Source of the DNA: Antedon mediterranea
Taxonomy: Eukaryota; Echinodermata; Crinoidea; Comatulida; Antedonidae
Direction of reading: 5' to 3'
NCBI RefSeq assembly: GCF_964355755.1
Contig: NC_092675.1
Location: 1,741,001-1,805,000, forward strand
DNA length: 64,000 nt
Made by a program: the position numbers and the translations under genes. Shown here piece after piece: positions 26,005 through 38,559 of the stretch. Numbering within the stretch: the stretch's first letter is position 1; each line of letters begins with the position of its first letter. Below the pieces are notes generated by a model that did not search any database, was not told the DNA's origin, and saw only the letters and a program-made list of their open reading frames with translations.

Positions 26005-26388
26005 TTCAGACACTATTCGATTTTGGGATCTATAGCTTGTTAAGGCCTTCGACCCAGTGGAGTTTATTTGTTTATGTTTTTATGATGCGCATATCTCAGA
26101 ATTAAGCATACTTTATTATAGGTGGAATCACAACAAAGTGTACCCTTAATAATATAATATATTACATTAGGATATACTAGGAATACAATGTTGGTTAGTG
26201 TCCCTGCCCCATATTCCCTGCCCCATTTCCCCCCCCCCCCATTTCTCTCTCCCTCTTTACAGAAATCATGTATCCGTCACCTCAGCCCCCATTGTACTTT
26301 GCCTTTAGGGCATATAACTCCTTATATTAAGATATTGTTTAAATGTGAATGTATGATTATTGCTAACACGGAGCATTAACGTTAAAAT

Positions 26389-29300
26389 ATGCTTTACCAT
26401 TTTCAGAAGGGAATGCTATGGGCATGCCTATACAGTGTAATGATTTCACTGATAATATATACAGTATTAAAATCGCTGTCACAAAACCAAGTAGTACACC
26501 ATGAAAGGTCTGAAGATTGTAAACTTGGTCACGTATTTGTAGGCGAAGAGAACACGACGGATACAGTACAAACAACAGAGCAAGCGCCAGAATCAGACGG
26601 CTATTTATCTGTCATAGATGATAAAGTGAGTGTTTTTTAAATGATTGATTACATTTTATTGTATTTTATATCATCACCACTCAACAGTGACACGTCAATA
26701 ACAGAGTTGAACAATACAATAATAATTATAATAAATTTGTCGATTGACAAATATAATATATAAATCCAAAACAGACAACATGAATATTTTAATATTGTTT
26801 TACGAAACAATGACAAATACTAGATAGAATTATTATAAAGAGCGAGTAACAGACATCTTGTGTTATTGTACATGAACAAAGTATATGCTAATTAAATAAT
26901 ATTTGGCTACACAAGTTGCAGAAAATATTTCGTTTGACAAAACTGTCGCTAAAGGTATGTTCACATTGAGCGCTGATTCGATATGGTGGGCAGATAAAAC
27001 TCGTCACGTAGGTTTTGTGTTCAGTGTGATGTAGCTTAACTGATTATTATTATTACATATATACGATCATCATCACATTATCAACAGAAAGACGTATACT
27101 AAAAGGTCATACGTGGGAATGCAGTGCACACATATTTCAATAGTTAAAATTTACATTTTACTATATATGCGAAGAAGATCAGAGTACTGATAACAGCAAT
27201 TATTGTGGTACGTATGGAATGGGATATAACGCCGAGGAATGATCCCATTCACCTTTACTCCCCTCTTCATTATCCCTCCCCACCCCTTTACTCGTAAGCC
27301 TCCACTTTACGCGGGGGGAATAATCAATCCCTTCACCTTCACTCCCCCTCCACTTTACAACCCCCTCCCATCACCCCACCCCTTTACTCGTAAGCCTCCA
27401 CTTTACGCGGGGGAATAATCAATCCCCTTCACCTTCACTCCCCCTCCACTTTACAACCCACTCCTTTACTCGTAAGCCTCCACTTTACGTGGGAGAATAA
27501 TCAATCCCTTCACCTTCACTCCCCCTCCACTTTACAACCCCCTCCCATCACCCCACCCCTTTACTCGTAAGCCTCCACTTTACGCGGGGGAATAATCAAT
27601 CCCCTTCACCTTCACTCCCCCTCCACTTTACAACCCACTCCTTTACTCGTAAGCCTCCACTTTACGTGGGAGAATAATTAATCCCCTTCACCTTCACTCC
27701 CCCTCCACTTTACAACCCCACCCCTTTACTCGTAAGCCTCCACTTTACGTGGGGGAATAATCAATCCCCTTCACCTTCACTCCCCCTCCACTTTACAACC
27801 CCACTCCTTTCCTCGTAAGCCTCCACTTTACGTGGGAGAATAATCAATCCCCTTCACCTTCACTCCCCTCCTCATTACCCTCTTCATAACCCCTCCTCAT
27901 AACCCCACCCCCTTACTCGTAAGCCTCCACTTTACACGCGGGACGATAATCAATCCCCTTCACTCCTCTCGTAACCCTCCACTCCTTTGACGTTATATGA
28001 CATACGGGTTGTCTTCAAAGATGACGTAAGCAATTCTAGTGTAGACCGCCGATACTTGTTGTATGGTTGATATTATTTTGGAAATGATAAAAGCTGTAAA
28101 TGTGCTGTAGGCCTAACCGTATCACTGTCTCTAAATGAACCAGATCCTGTGTTATGATTATTCCTTATTCTCAGTGTCGTGTTTCGTATTATTCCTAATG
28201 CAAACCGATCGATCGTATTGGATTACGATCGATTGGATAAATTACGCGTTTTTTCGGATTATTTATCATTAATTATAGATTATGTGTTCGTTTCTATCAG
28301 TAATTGTAAAGTTAAGCACAGACATTTATTAGTATCTTTTATTTTATTCTTATTATTATGTGTGTAAATTTGCTGGTGTTTGGTATACAATAGAACATTT
28401 CATTTCATTTATTTTGTCTCATAAAAATACAATATAAATAAACATGAACAAAGAACAAGAAAACATCACACAAAACCAGGCAGAGACAGGGTTCCAAAAA
28501 AGCGAACTTAATCAATATCTAGTAGGTCTCCTATTGCACTGATTGTATAAAAAACATTTAGAATAAAATTTGTATAAACACTAAAAATGCATATAATACT
28601 ATATCAAAATAAATTAACATACACCTTAATTAGAAAAGAATAAATCATATCGAGGCATGTTACGTTCGTCCGTTCATACCTAAATGGTTTGGGATTCATA
28701 GGCCTGTTGAAAGCTTTAAAGGGGGTATTATACACCCCTTTTTGATGATTTTTTTTTATTTGATGATTATGACAAACATGTAGACACAATTAGTCGTTGA
28801 AAATTTATTTTTTTTAAAAATATATTTTAAAATTATTCTTTCTTTATTAAATTGGAGCAAAAAAAGAAAAGAAAAAGAAACATAATAAAAGACATTTAAT
28901 AAACAAAAACATGGGCCACCAAAAATCAGTATCTTGATAATAAAAGTTCTGTTATATTTTTAAAAACAACATTATTTTTAGACTTAATATTCGTTATAAA
29001 GGCAGGTTGTTCCAAAATATTGAGTCGGTTTAAAAGACTTTACTGGATATTGGATTACATAGGGTCCGCTTCTATTAAGAAAAGGAATATTTCTTTAAAT
29101 GTATTTTGAAAGAGAACAGTTTTTAGCTGCAACGCGATATTTGTGTAGCCTATAGGCATAAAATCTATAGAAAAGCCCACACAATCTCTTCATTATTACT
29201 AATGAAGGGTTTTGTTTATTCAGCCAACTATTTCGATGATGAATTCATGGAGTAAATAACAAATTTGATTGTTATTAAGTCCCAAATCGGGGCAAAAGTT

Positions 29301-32300
29301 CCTTTGTGCAATTTACTATAGAAAATTATAATGCCTCCTGTATGTTTTCGATTTCTTCCTTACGGTTGACTTTGCCACTGTAAATAAGTACGCCTATTAA
29401 TGTATCCTCATACAATAGAGGAATTTATTATTCATCCATGCTCATAGCACTAGTAATTTACAATTCATACATGTTCTTAACATAACAAACTTATTGTGTC
29501 CGATCACTGTAATTTATAATACGTCCATATCACTGTTAAAATAGTGTTTAGATCTTAAAAACATGTATTTTTTACCCACTTTTTCCACACATTACATTTA
29601 GTCGTAAAAATATGTTTAGATATAAAAAATGACGTTTAGGTTCTAAACAGCTTTTTTCCGCCACAGTAAAATCGTATGCACGCAACGCTAAACACGTGCT
29701 ACCTAAAACATGTTGACTGCTAAACATGTGGAGACATTGAACATAATAGTGAAATGTTGACTGCTAAACGAGTGGAGGAAAATAACATGTAGCTATCAAC
29801 ACGTTTAGGTTTTAAACACACTAAACACGTAACTATCGTGTTTAAAAGCTCCATACTGTTTTCACAGTGTACAATAGTAATTTTAATCATCAAACAGCAA
29901 TATTTTTCAAAATTCCAGCCGACCGTGGGGCTGCACCTCAATTATGTCTTAGCAAACCCTTGAATTTCTTGGAAACTTTGTTTCAAATAAACATAAAACT
30001 AAATCACACTATTAATCAGTTTGATTATCTCCAACTCCTCAACCCAAATTGACGTCACAAGGAAGCATCCAAGTTCAAACCATCTATGTTTTTAATGTCG
30101 TTAAACAAAAAAGTGTTGTTTAAATGACCTACGGCGTCATTTATGCCCCAGATTCCTTTCAGCAGATTGACAAAGTACTTCAATCCGTTTAAATGTTTTA
30201 CTTTGGAAAAAGTTTGGAGATGTTTAAAAAAAATTTGACAATAATTAGTACCTGTTCTTTTAAAGAATTAATTTTCGGTTGTTAATGCAGCATCAAGAAC
30301 AAACTATATTCAATTGACATTTACTCTATATACAAAATAAACATAAAATTGTCAGCGCTAAATAAACCATCTGTAATAAGTAAACCAATTTTATTGTGAA
30401 GACGTAAATGAACTACTCAATTATGTGCATAAACCTAAATAATACAAACATAGATAAAATTAGAGATACGCTGCAAACAAAATTCGTAGAATTCAATTCA
30501 ATTCAATTCAATTAAAACTTTGTTATCCCCATGGGGAAACTCTGTTGGCCTTTTCAAAAGTACAGTACATACAAATATAAAATGGATACAGTACATAAAA
30601 TATAAAATACGATAAAAAAAAGCCATACAAAATATACATATAAAATCCTAAAAAGTCGATTTAAAATACTACAAAAAATAAAACTAGCGCATAAAATACG
30701 ATTACACGATTATATAATGAATGATATTATCATTCATTATATAATCGTATAGCGGCAGGGACGAATGAATTGCCATATCTATTTGTTTTAATTTTTCTTT
30801 GAAGGAGTCTGTCACAACGTTGACTTTTGTTAAATTTATAGTGCAGAGGATGAGCGTGGTCTTTTAAAATAATTTTCAATTTTTTAATTACTAATTCCTT
30901 ATATAAAACTTCAGGTTGAATTTGTTCAGAGCCTACTATTCTACTGCCTTGTTTAACTATTTTATTAAGTAAAAGTCTATCTTTAAAACGTGAATTACCA
31001 TAATAACATATTAGGCAAAAACTAAGTACACTGTTTAAGATAGAAGTATTATTATTATAAGTAACATTAACATTTTTTTTTTTTATGATTCAATGTTTCA
31101 TTCATTTTGTAACTTCAGAAAAACCTTGAAATGACATTTGTATAGATTAACTCAATTTGACGGGACTCTTTTTTTATTTTTTGGGAAGACCTCACAATCT
31201 TAAAGTAGACCTACATAATTATTCTCAGAAATAAACTCTGCGGGAGAGTGTTTTTTTCCTTGAAAAAATACTGCATATTGCGTGCATATCAAGTTCTCTT
31301 TATGAAACATTTTGCGAAAGTTTACTGTTTATACCAGTTATTTATTTTACCACATTAGGCCTAAGCAATAATTCAGCTGCCCTTAAATCATTATACGCAT
31401 TGTTATTACCCCTTTCAATACTATTTATAGGGTAAGAAAATGTGACAACTTTTTTCAAGGATTTATAGTACCTTCATTCTTACAAAAATTATTATTAATA
31501 TTTGCAGAATTCTTGCAAAACATTTTGCTATGGAATATGGCTTTGTATTTTTAATGTGGTCTTTATGATATTGCATACAATTTACAAATAGCATACTAAC
31601 AAACCATGCCTATTGATTTTCATGAAAATCGATATATTGGTGACGTCACAAAGCTTACTGAAATCTCGAGTTATCTGTATCTTCAACATGGGACGAAATA
31701 CCGTAGTGCTCTTGGGTGGGCTTCTTTTCGAGATGGGCTTCTTTTCGAGATGGGCTTCTTTTCGAGAGTACTTTTGCAAACTGTAGAGGGGGCTTCTTTT
31801 CGAAATGAATGCTGTAAATTTTGTGAATTTCTACTACAATAATATGACTTTTGTGACATTTTTTCAATCGTGAAATTATGTTTAATATACCAATTAAAAA
31901 ACAATATAAAAAGCAAAAAAAGCAGTCCTATGATTCACCGTCAAATACAATCATTTGTGGAAATTCCCTGCTGATTTTACATATTTGCCAACGAAGCAGA
32001 CAAGAAAAAGATACAAGATGCGATTAAAGCACCATTTGGACGACAATAAACTGTAAAATAAATGTATGATAAACGCGATCATACATATTAATTATTATCA
32101 TCAGTCTGCATCACAAGTATCTGGCATTAAATTATCCTACTACAGTAACTCTTAATCACGTCTTTGTATTGTTTATTTCTGTTTCTTTTGACGTTCAGTT
32201 AATAAACCTACATTCTTAATATTACAGTATCTATCTCGAAAAGAAGCCCATACTATCCTGAAAAGAAGCCCAAGGGGCTTCATTTTGAGATGGGCTTCTT

Positions 32301-35300
32301 TTCGAGAGTACTTTGTAAACTGTAGAGGGGGCTTCTTTTCGAGATGGGCTTCTTTTCTAGGTTTAAGCCCATGGGCTTCTTTTCGAGGTTTTACGATATT
32401 AAATAGCACGCCTCTGTTTCGGAGCTCTTAATTTATTATTTTTTTATATGACTATCTTTTTAAAGTTATTTTGTCCCCTAAAAAATTGTTTTTTTTGTTC
32501 AAATTTGTCTAGAAAAATTGTTATTGCCATTTTACATAATAGTTATTTACTTTGACCAAAAATGGATCGGGGAAAAAAGTGACTTACCTGAAAAAAGTGA
32601 CTTACCTGAAAAAAATGACTTACCTGAAAAAAGGTTAATTTAAAGCAAAATACTTCATATCAATTGTCTGTCAGATAATGTTTTTTTTTGGTTATTAACC
32701 GTTTCGTTTGTCTTTTAATAAGTGAAATAATAATTTTTTTATGTTTTTTTTACAGAAGTAGTGGCCTATTTATCTTGTATTTGTATCAATATTTCATTCC
32801 ATGTGTTTGTGTGTGTCATGGGGGGGGGGGGGGGACAATACATTTTTAACTACCGTATTTAACCAAACGTGAACCTTTTGTAATTGGTTAAACAGCGTAC
32901 ATAGACATTGATGTTGTCTGTATTCAACAACAACGCTTCAATTCTTAATTTCTACCGAATCAATATAATTATTATTAATAATCGATATCACCACCGCGAG
33001 CAAGACCAGCGATAGTCTGAATTATGATAAATGAGCTTGAACACTTCAATATCTTCATCATCATTAAATATCTATTATACTATTATTATTATGTAATTAA
33101 TAACAGGCTGCAATTTGGATTGTACTGTAGTTTTATATAAACATACCGTACCGTATATTGAAAAAAAATAACCATCCTTGTTTACAAATAAGAGAGAAAT
33201 AGAACCAACAAGATAATTTATTTATCAGTGTTATTACGCAACGCGAGTCTACAGCTCACTATGTCGGTCGGTCGGTCGGTTGATCGGTAAACACTAACTT
33301 GAGCACGCGACTGCAGCCATGTATATGGCCTTGTTTATGTTCTATTCGGTCTAAAAATAGATACTACAAAACGACAATCAAAGATTGAAATTGTATAAAT
33401 ATCAATTAATTATAGTTATTTTTGGAAATATTAAAATTAATTAATAATACCACAATTAATTTAATATTTATAAAAAAGAATAGAGATTTAGAAAACATTT
33501 TACTGGCAATTTTAAAACAAAAACACCTTACCCTGAATTTATTGTGACAGTTTTAAAATGTCTTTAATATTGTTGTACAGTACTTGTTTTTACCGCAGGT
33601 CACCACGCCTTAATAGATGCTTGACTTTAGTATAATTTATTGGAAATATCAGAAAAATCTATTTATGGATTTTCCCAGATCAAATAATATGTTGTCATGT
33701 GTATTATGAATACACTGCCTAACATGGCTCAACAATGAGTGTACACTGCGAAAATAGTGTTTAGTTTATGTAGTTTATACCCACTTAGCCTTGAACATGT
33801 TTAGATATGAAACATGTTTAGGTTCTAAACACATTCTAAACATGTACCCAACTCAACACATCACATTGATTGTTAAACATGTGAAGCAATATAAATACAC
33901 GTTTAGGTTTTAAACGTGTTTAATTTGTCTTATGTGGAGCTCATGTGTGGAGCTTTTTTCCGACACAGTAAAACTACTACACTACTGCTAAACGAGTGAA
34001 GGAACACAACATGTAGCTATCAACACGTTTAGGTTTTAAACACGCTAAATATGTAACTACGTGTTTAAAAGCACCACACTATTTTTACCCGCTGATTCTC
34101 AGAGGATAGATATAGGAAAAACTGTTTCCTTTAAAAAAAAAAAAAGGTGTTTTGTTGACGTAATTTAGACGTAATTATCGCGTGTCGTTGATAACTTGCC
34201 ATTTACACTATACAATAATTTTTCGATTATAATTGACTTACGACCAAACAGCCCACACTCCATTATTGTATGTATTATTTATGTTTTATGCACTGTGAAT
34301 CGTGGAATTCTTGATTGATTTTAAACACATTAATATCACTAGATGCAGTTTTATATAGTATTAAAGCGCGATATTGGAGATTGATTTTGCTTCACAAAAC
34401 AACACATATTATAATATTATACAGTTGTCTTGAGTTAAGCAGACCAAAGCATTGATCTTGGTCATTCATTCGTGAGATATCACTTCATTTTATTCACTTG
34501 TCTGTTAATTTAATTAAGAAGGATTTCTTTTCGCTTTTTTTATGAAAGTTTGAAAGTTAATGCGAACTATAATGTCAGTATGATTAACTAGCTTAATACC
34601 ACATATCATAATTCTCTGTAGGCCTACCGGTACTGTATATTTCTTTCCAGTATATTATAGGAAAATTCCCTAATACAGTATCACATGTGTTTCACGTATC
34701 ACCATATAGAGCATATCCTAACCCTCCTTAACCTACTACCCCACATGAGATGTTGTACGGAATTGTCCCACAGTATATGGTAAATATTGTCGTTAAGTGG
34801 CGTTACAGCACTGAGAATCGATCACCATCTTGAATATACTGTAACGAGAAATATGAATTTGCAAGTGATGATGCAGATTAGCTAAACTCCACTCTATGTA
34901 CGCTTAACTTAAGTACTTTTGAACACAGCTTTACTGATGATACTATGCGCGCCTATGTTTAAAAAAATAGATCATATTTTCCTTTCTGATACATGCCTAT
35001 GGTTTAAAAGGTATAAGAGATCGTTGGTTAAAGCCTATCTCGGATTATTCAGATCAGCTTAACTCCGTTCATGCTCGCTTAACTCTGTGCGTGTGAACAC
35101 AGCCGATCGATACTATGCCTCGGTTTATAAGAAAAAACAACAACAGTTCAGTTCCATTTTGTGGAATACACTACCAATAGACATCAGAAAACGTCAACAC
35201 CTTCAAAATACGACTGAAACCCCACTTGTACACAGAAGCATTTCCTGTTTAACTTTGTCAAGCACCTTTGAACATTATTTTACCGGAGCTATATAAGTCT

Positions 35301-37115
35301 GATTGATTGATTGATTGAGTAACACCCTATTTTCCTTCTTCGTTCACAGCCTCTTCGATACCACTGCGAACAATGTGCTTTAGTTACCAGTTCGGGTCGT
35401 CTTCTCGACAAAGGTGCTGGTTATGACATAGATCGAGGTGTATGTGTAATACGTATGAACACCGCACCAACAGAAGGGTACGAGGAAGACGTCGGCTCGA
35501 CGACAACTATACGTGTGGTTGGACACACAAATATGAATAGAGTTTTAAAAAAACAACCTGATTTACAAAAAACATTCTTTGAAGACGAAAAAACTCGAGC
35601 AAATATTGTTATTGTGCCATGGTTGTTTTACGAGGATTTTTCAAAGGAAAAGGACGAATCTTTTCTAGTAACTAAAGAATTTTCTACGTTATATCCAAAC
35701 GTATCGTTTTATTATACAACGCCAAATAAAGTTAAGTTAGCAGAGGAAATATTTATGAATGAAACTGGCATTACCAGGTACGTAAATCGTAAATCTCCCC
35801 CTCTCCCTCCACCCAATATTTCAAAATCCATGACCGTGGTTCTTGACTATTTCATAACCTTTGGAAAATAAATATGGTGTTAACATGGGATTTGTACAGA
35901 TGTATTTCAAACGAACAGTGCAGGCCTACACAAGCATAGTTGAAGTGTGAAAATGTTTTACCGGAACAAAATCTATCACCTTTAACTAACATAGAATTAG
36001 AATCACAATTTGAAATTTGTTTTGTATGTTTTTTTTTTAAAGGAAAGCGGCGCGGACATGGTTATCGACAGGTTGGATGACAATGTTATTTGCGATAGAT
36101 ATATGCGACTGGATTGACGTCTACGGCCTAGTTAATGATGATTATTGCAAGTAAGTAACAGTCGTGTTCAAAATTGAAATATGAAGAATTTGAAAATGCC
36201 CAATAGATTAATATAACAGTATATGTACGTATGTTCTTTCAAATATTGGCAACAGGCTATTTCCTTTGACTCTTTTACACTATTAAAAGTAGTATGACGG
36301 TTTATAGGTGTTCTCTTTAACGAATAACCACGACATGCTTTGCTGCACGGCTGGGATGAGTTTATTGAATTGCAAAGTTACCCAGTCAGTCCCTGCCGAC
36401 TGGGTTCTACATCGCAATTGATGGGCGTGGCATTTAAGCCATACATTAAGCCTTGTCTAAACTATCAATCTATGTGAAAAAATAATGTGATGTGCCCATA
36501 TGTGGACATGATGATGTCATATCACTACCATATTTGAACATATCACTACCATATTTGGGCACATCACCTTTTTTTTGTCGTCAAACTATTTTGATAGTGT
36601 AGACAGAGCTTTAAAATCCCTTCTTTTTTTTTAAAACTGAGCGTCCGATTGATTTGCGCGCTTCGATATCTTGTTTTTTTATTTATTTTTTCTTTTAGGC
36701 CTACATATTTATGATGTACATTAACGGTTATTTATGGTTTTCTCGTTGATTTTATTACAGAGCTCATCCTAACGATACAACACCATATCATTACTATGCC
36801 GATAATTCTAAAAAGGAATGCTGGTACTATGATCGCAGTGAGAATACTGTGTTGTATGGCCATAAATTTCTCACCGAAAAAGCGATTTTTGCGAGGTGGG
36901 CAAAAAAAGTTAGCATATATTTTCATTATCCTTCGTGGGAGGGCGTGGTAACGAACGGAAAGCACGTTGACACGCCGTTTTTAAAACTATATGATGAATC
37001 CAAGAAAAACGGAAAGCTCCGTAAAGTGGAACAAGCGGAAATGATGAAAAAGCGTATAGCTGCGAGACGGGCTTACTTGGAGAAGAGGAGAAAGATGAAA
37101 AAGAAGAAGGGGTGA
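26389..37115 (+). CDS. ST6GALNAC: Alpha-2,6-sialyltransferase, ST6GALNAC5/6-like
   Basis: Type II Golgi enzyme of the CMP-sialic acid:glycan transferase family (GT29), expected to add alpha-2,6 sialic acid to GalNAc-containing glycans or gangliosides. Coding exons 26389-26625, 35350-35777, 36043-36150 and 36761-37115 join in frame to 375 residues. An N-terminal membrane anchor (LYSVMISLIIYTVL) precedes a short stem. Sialylmotif L (CALVTSSGRLLDKG through EDVGSTTTIRVVGHT), motif S (TWLSTGWMTMLFAIDICDWI), motif III (HYYADNS) and motif VS (HKFLTEKAIFARW) are all visible, as are the motif L and S cysteines. The start is uncertain: an acceptor-like TTTTCAG at 26400-26406 could precede a start at Met 26413. 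After the usual family end there is an extra tail rich in Lys/Arg (KKRIAARRAYLEKRRK), ending KKKKG. Subfamily (3, 5 or 6) is not resolved. Intron 1 is 8.7 kb and repeat-filled. Confidence 0.9.
27240..27990. repeat. 82-104-bp tandem repeat in sialyltransferase intron 1
   Basis: CTCGTAAGCCTCCACTTTAC recurs at 27291, 27387, 27469, 27564, 27646, 27729, 27812 and 27916, so units are 82-83, 95-96 or 104 bp. The longer units carry an extra CCTCCCATCACCCC segment. It is strongly C-rich on the + strand (CCCCTTCACCTTCACTCCCC), a marked base skew against the AT-rich surroundings. Confidence 0.93.
28000..29530. other. Intronic sequence, mostly featureless
   Basis: Part of sialyltransferase intron 1. No internal exon recognised. 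A short inverted repeat surrounds 28204-28236 (CGATCGATCGTA / TACGATCGAT). 28395-28500 (TTTATTTTGTCTCATAAA onward) resembles a reversed retroelement tail, at low confidence. Confidence 0.35.
29531..29870. mobile_element. MITE family C copy 1
   Basis: Ends CACTGTTAAAATAGTG and CATACTGTTTTCACAGTG are inverted. The body is made of repeated TTTAG/CTAAAC words (AACACGTTTAGGTTTTAAAC, TAAACACGT). A close relative sits at 33744-34094. Confidence 0.7.
30489..30750. mobile_element. Retroelement-like tail and palindrome
   Basis: Four to five ATTCA/AATTC units precede AAAACTTTGTTATCCCCATG, which looks like a reversed non-LTR 3' end. The segment closes with an AT-rich palindrome at 30707-30747 (CGATTATATAATGAATGAT and its complement around a short centre). 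Boundaries are uncertain. Confidence 0.4.
31716..31806 (+). repeat. GGGCTTCTTTTCGAGAT tandem repeat, locus 1
   Basis: Three near-identical 17-bp units, GGGCTTCTTTTCGAGAT, then GTACTTTTGCAAACTGTAGA, then GGGGCTTCTTTTCGAAAT. The same arrangement recurs 520 bp downstream at 32234-32388. Confidence 0.85.
32234..32388. repeat. GGGCTTCTTTTCGAGAT repeat, locus 2, inverted
   Basis: It begins with the complement (CTCGAAAAGAAGCCCA, then TGAAAAGAAGCCC) and turns into forward units (TGGGCTTCTTTTCGAGA) with the same GTACTTTGTAAACTGTAGAG spacer as locus 1. The whole block can fold into a long stem. Confidence 0.85.
32458..32755. mobile_element. MITE family B copy 4 with internal tandem repeat
   Basis: Starts TTTAAAGTTATTTTGTCCCC and shares TCTGTCAGATAAT, GTTATTAACCGTTTCGTTTG and TTTTAATAAGTGAAA with the other copies. 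Four direct units of GTGACTTACCTGAAAAAA at about 32579-32637 are a local expansion. Right end lost. Confidence 0.5.
33744..34094. mobile_element. MITE family C copy 2
   Basis: Ends CACTGCGAAAATAGTG and CACACTATTTTTACCCGCTG are inverted. The interior AACACGTTTAGGTTTTAAAC and GTGAAGGAACACAACATGTAG match the copy at 29.5 kb closely. Confidence 0.75.
34100..35080. other. Intronic stretch, nothing recognised
   Basis: The last part of sialyltransferase intron 1 before the LINE fragment. No exon-like frame. Degenerate GCTTAACT...GTGTGAACACAGC segments at 34905-34930 and 35070-35105 hint at a diverged repeat. Confidence 0.35.
35085..35322 (+). pseudogene. LINE 3' end (reverse-transcriptase ORF C-terminus), frameshifted
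   Basis: The frame through 35139-35200 reads FSSILWNTLPIDIRKRQ, the LWN-LP motif usual near the C-terminus of CR1/Jockey-type LINE ORF2. A +1 shift near 35198 then gives TFKIRLKPHLYTEAFPV and a stop. The tail after TATATAAGTC is TGAT repeated, a typical LINE 3' microsatellite. It sits directly upstream of sialyltransferase exon 2. The family assignment is from motif style only. Confidence 0.7.
36446..36614 (-). mobile_element. MITE family A copy 3
   Basis: Inverted ends TTAAGCCTTGTCTAAACTAT and TTGATAGTGTAGACAGAGCT. The interior GACATGATGATGTCATATCA and CTACCATATTTGGGCACATC is the complement of the 9.05 kb copy. It lies in sialyltransferase intron 3, between motifs S and VS. Confidence 0.85.
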
Positions 37116-38289
37116 ATCCTTCTCCTACTCCCGTCTTAGATGGGTATGAACAAGCAGAGAAGGTGTCATCACATTCTATGTAGCAAGACAATATAGTGCT
37201 GACAATTCATGGAATGTATACAATTGATATTATTGTACGAGACAAGCTGTAGTTACGACCGACTGAAGAATTTTACGGTGCGATTTCATTGATCTAGGAC
37301 CCTGTTTGCCACGAAAAAGTATGAGTTACCTGTACTTTCATTAAAAAAACATACGTTCGGATATATTTTCCAGGCGTAGAAGAAGTGAAAACATATTTAT
37401 TGATTGTTTGCCTTTTCAGCCGACCCAGCTTCTTTCGTTTAATCACAGTACTTGTTAAAATACAGTATATTATTTGTGTTGAATCTGTTAGGCATATGAA
37501 CAATCTTTAACAAGCTATTGTATATTCAAAATAATGACACAAAATTAGTGTTATTTTATTTTCATCAATATTTTATAGGCCTAACAATTTTGTATTTATT
37601 TATAGAATATATAGGCCTACAGATTCGGTAGAAAATTCGTTTATCAGCTTTAAAAATAGGTATTAATTTTTATTTTTGCGTATAAACGCAATAAGGGAGT
37701 TACGGTACCACTTTGAAAAAAACTTTTATAAATATCGGTAACTGTTTAATAGAGATGTTAACATTGCATAGACACGTATGTATGTATATTACATTTACTA
37801 TTTATATAATGCTACACGTTTATATAACCTGAAATATGAGAAAGATCGAGACAGATGTTTATAATTGAAATAGAGGATTGGTTATACCACCTGCTATCCA
37901 CACATAACCCCCTCCTAGAATCAGATAGAGGGATGAATCTCTGATTGGTCAAAATTACAAGTACAACCCAGCATAGTTATGATACGAATAGGCTGGCGTG
38001 TATATTATTTATGGAGCATAAAAAACATTCAGACAACAGCTCTATCGTAAAGAATGTTCCCATTATTGCTCCATTTGCTCGCATATAGGCCTAAACAATG
38101 TAATAGAAAGATTGATAGTTCACCGTCTTCCAGCAGTATACATTGTAACAAGGATCAGGCTGCCATAAATATACCTCCAAAGTTATTTGTACCTGTTTAA
38201 AAAAGCGAGTTTATCCAATAGCCAAGTTTAATACTTTCAGTTCGGTATTTTAATATCTTAAAAAGTAGGCCTATTTTAGAATTTAGTGT
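37116..38289. other. Sialyltransferase 3' flank, no further gene
   Basis: An ATTAAA at about 37340-37345, some 225 bases after the stop, is a possible polyadenylation signal. The remainder is AT-rich with no coding signal on either strand. Confidence 0.35.
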
Positions 38290-38395
38290 ATTTATTTATT
38301 TTTTATTTAAAACATATTTAGGCAGGATAACATAATTCAGAAAAGAAAAGATCACAAAATTTCTGTTTTTCAATATAGTCCTGCAATAAAAAAAA
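38290..38395. repeat. Dispersed repeat pair, copy 1
   Basis: TTAGGCAGGATAACATAATT, then CAGAAAAGAAAAGATCACAA, then ATATAGTCCTGCAATAA. Nearly identical sequence occurs at 52665-52758. Probably a retroelement 3' fragment. Confidence 0.75.
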
Positions 38396-38559
38396 TATAA
38401 CAATCAGTAAATATAGAACGTTAATAATAATACGTGGGAAAAACAATTATTTTGTTAAAGAATTGCTTTTTATAATTAATTTTATTAGTGTAAATGCCAT
38501 TTGGTGGTGGTGGTGAACCTGTGTACGATTAAATCTATGTTGAATTTTATGAGTATTTA

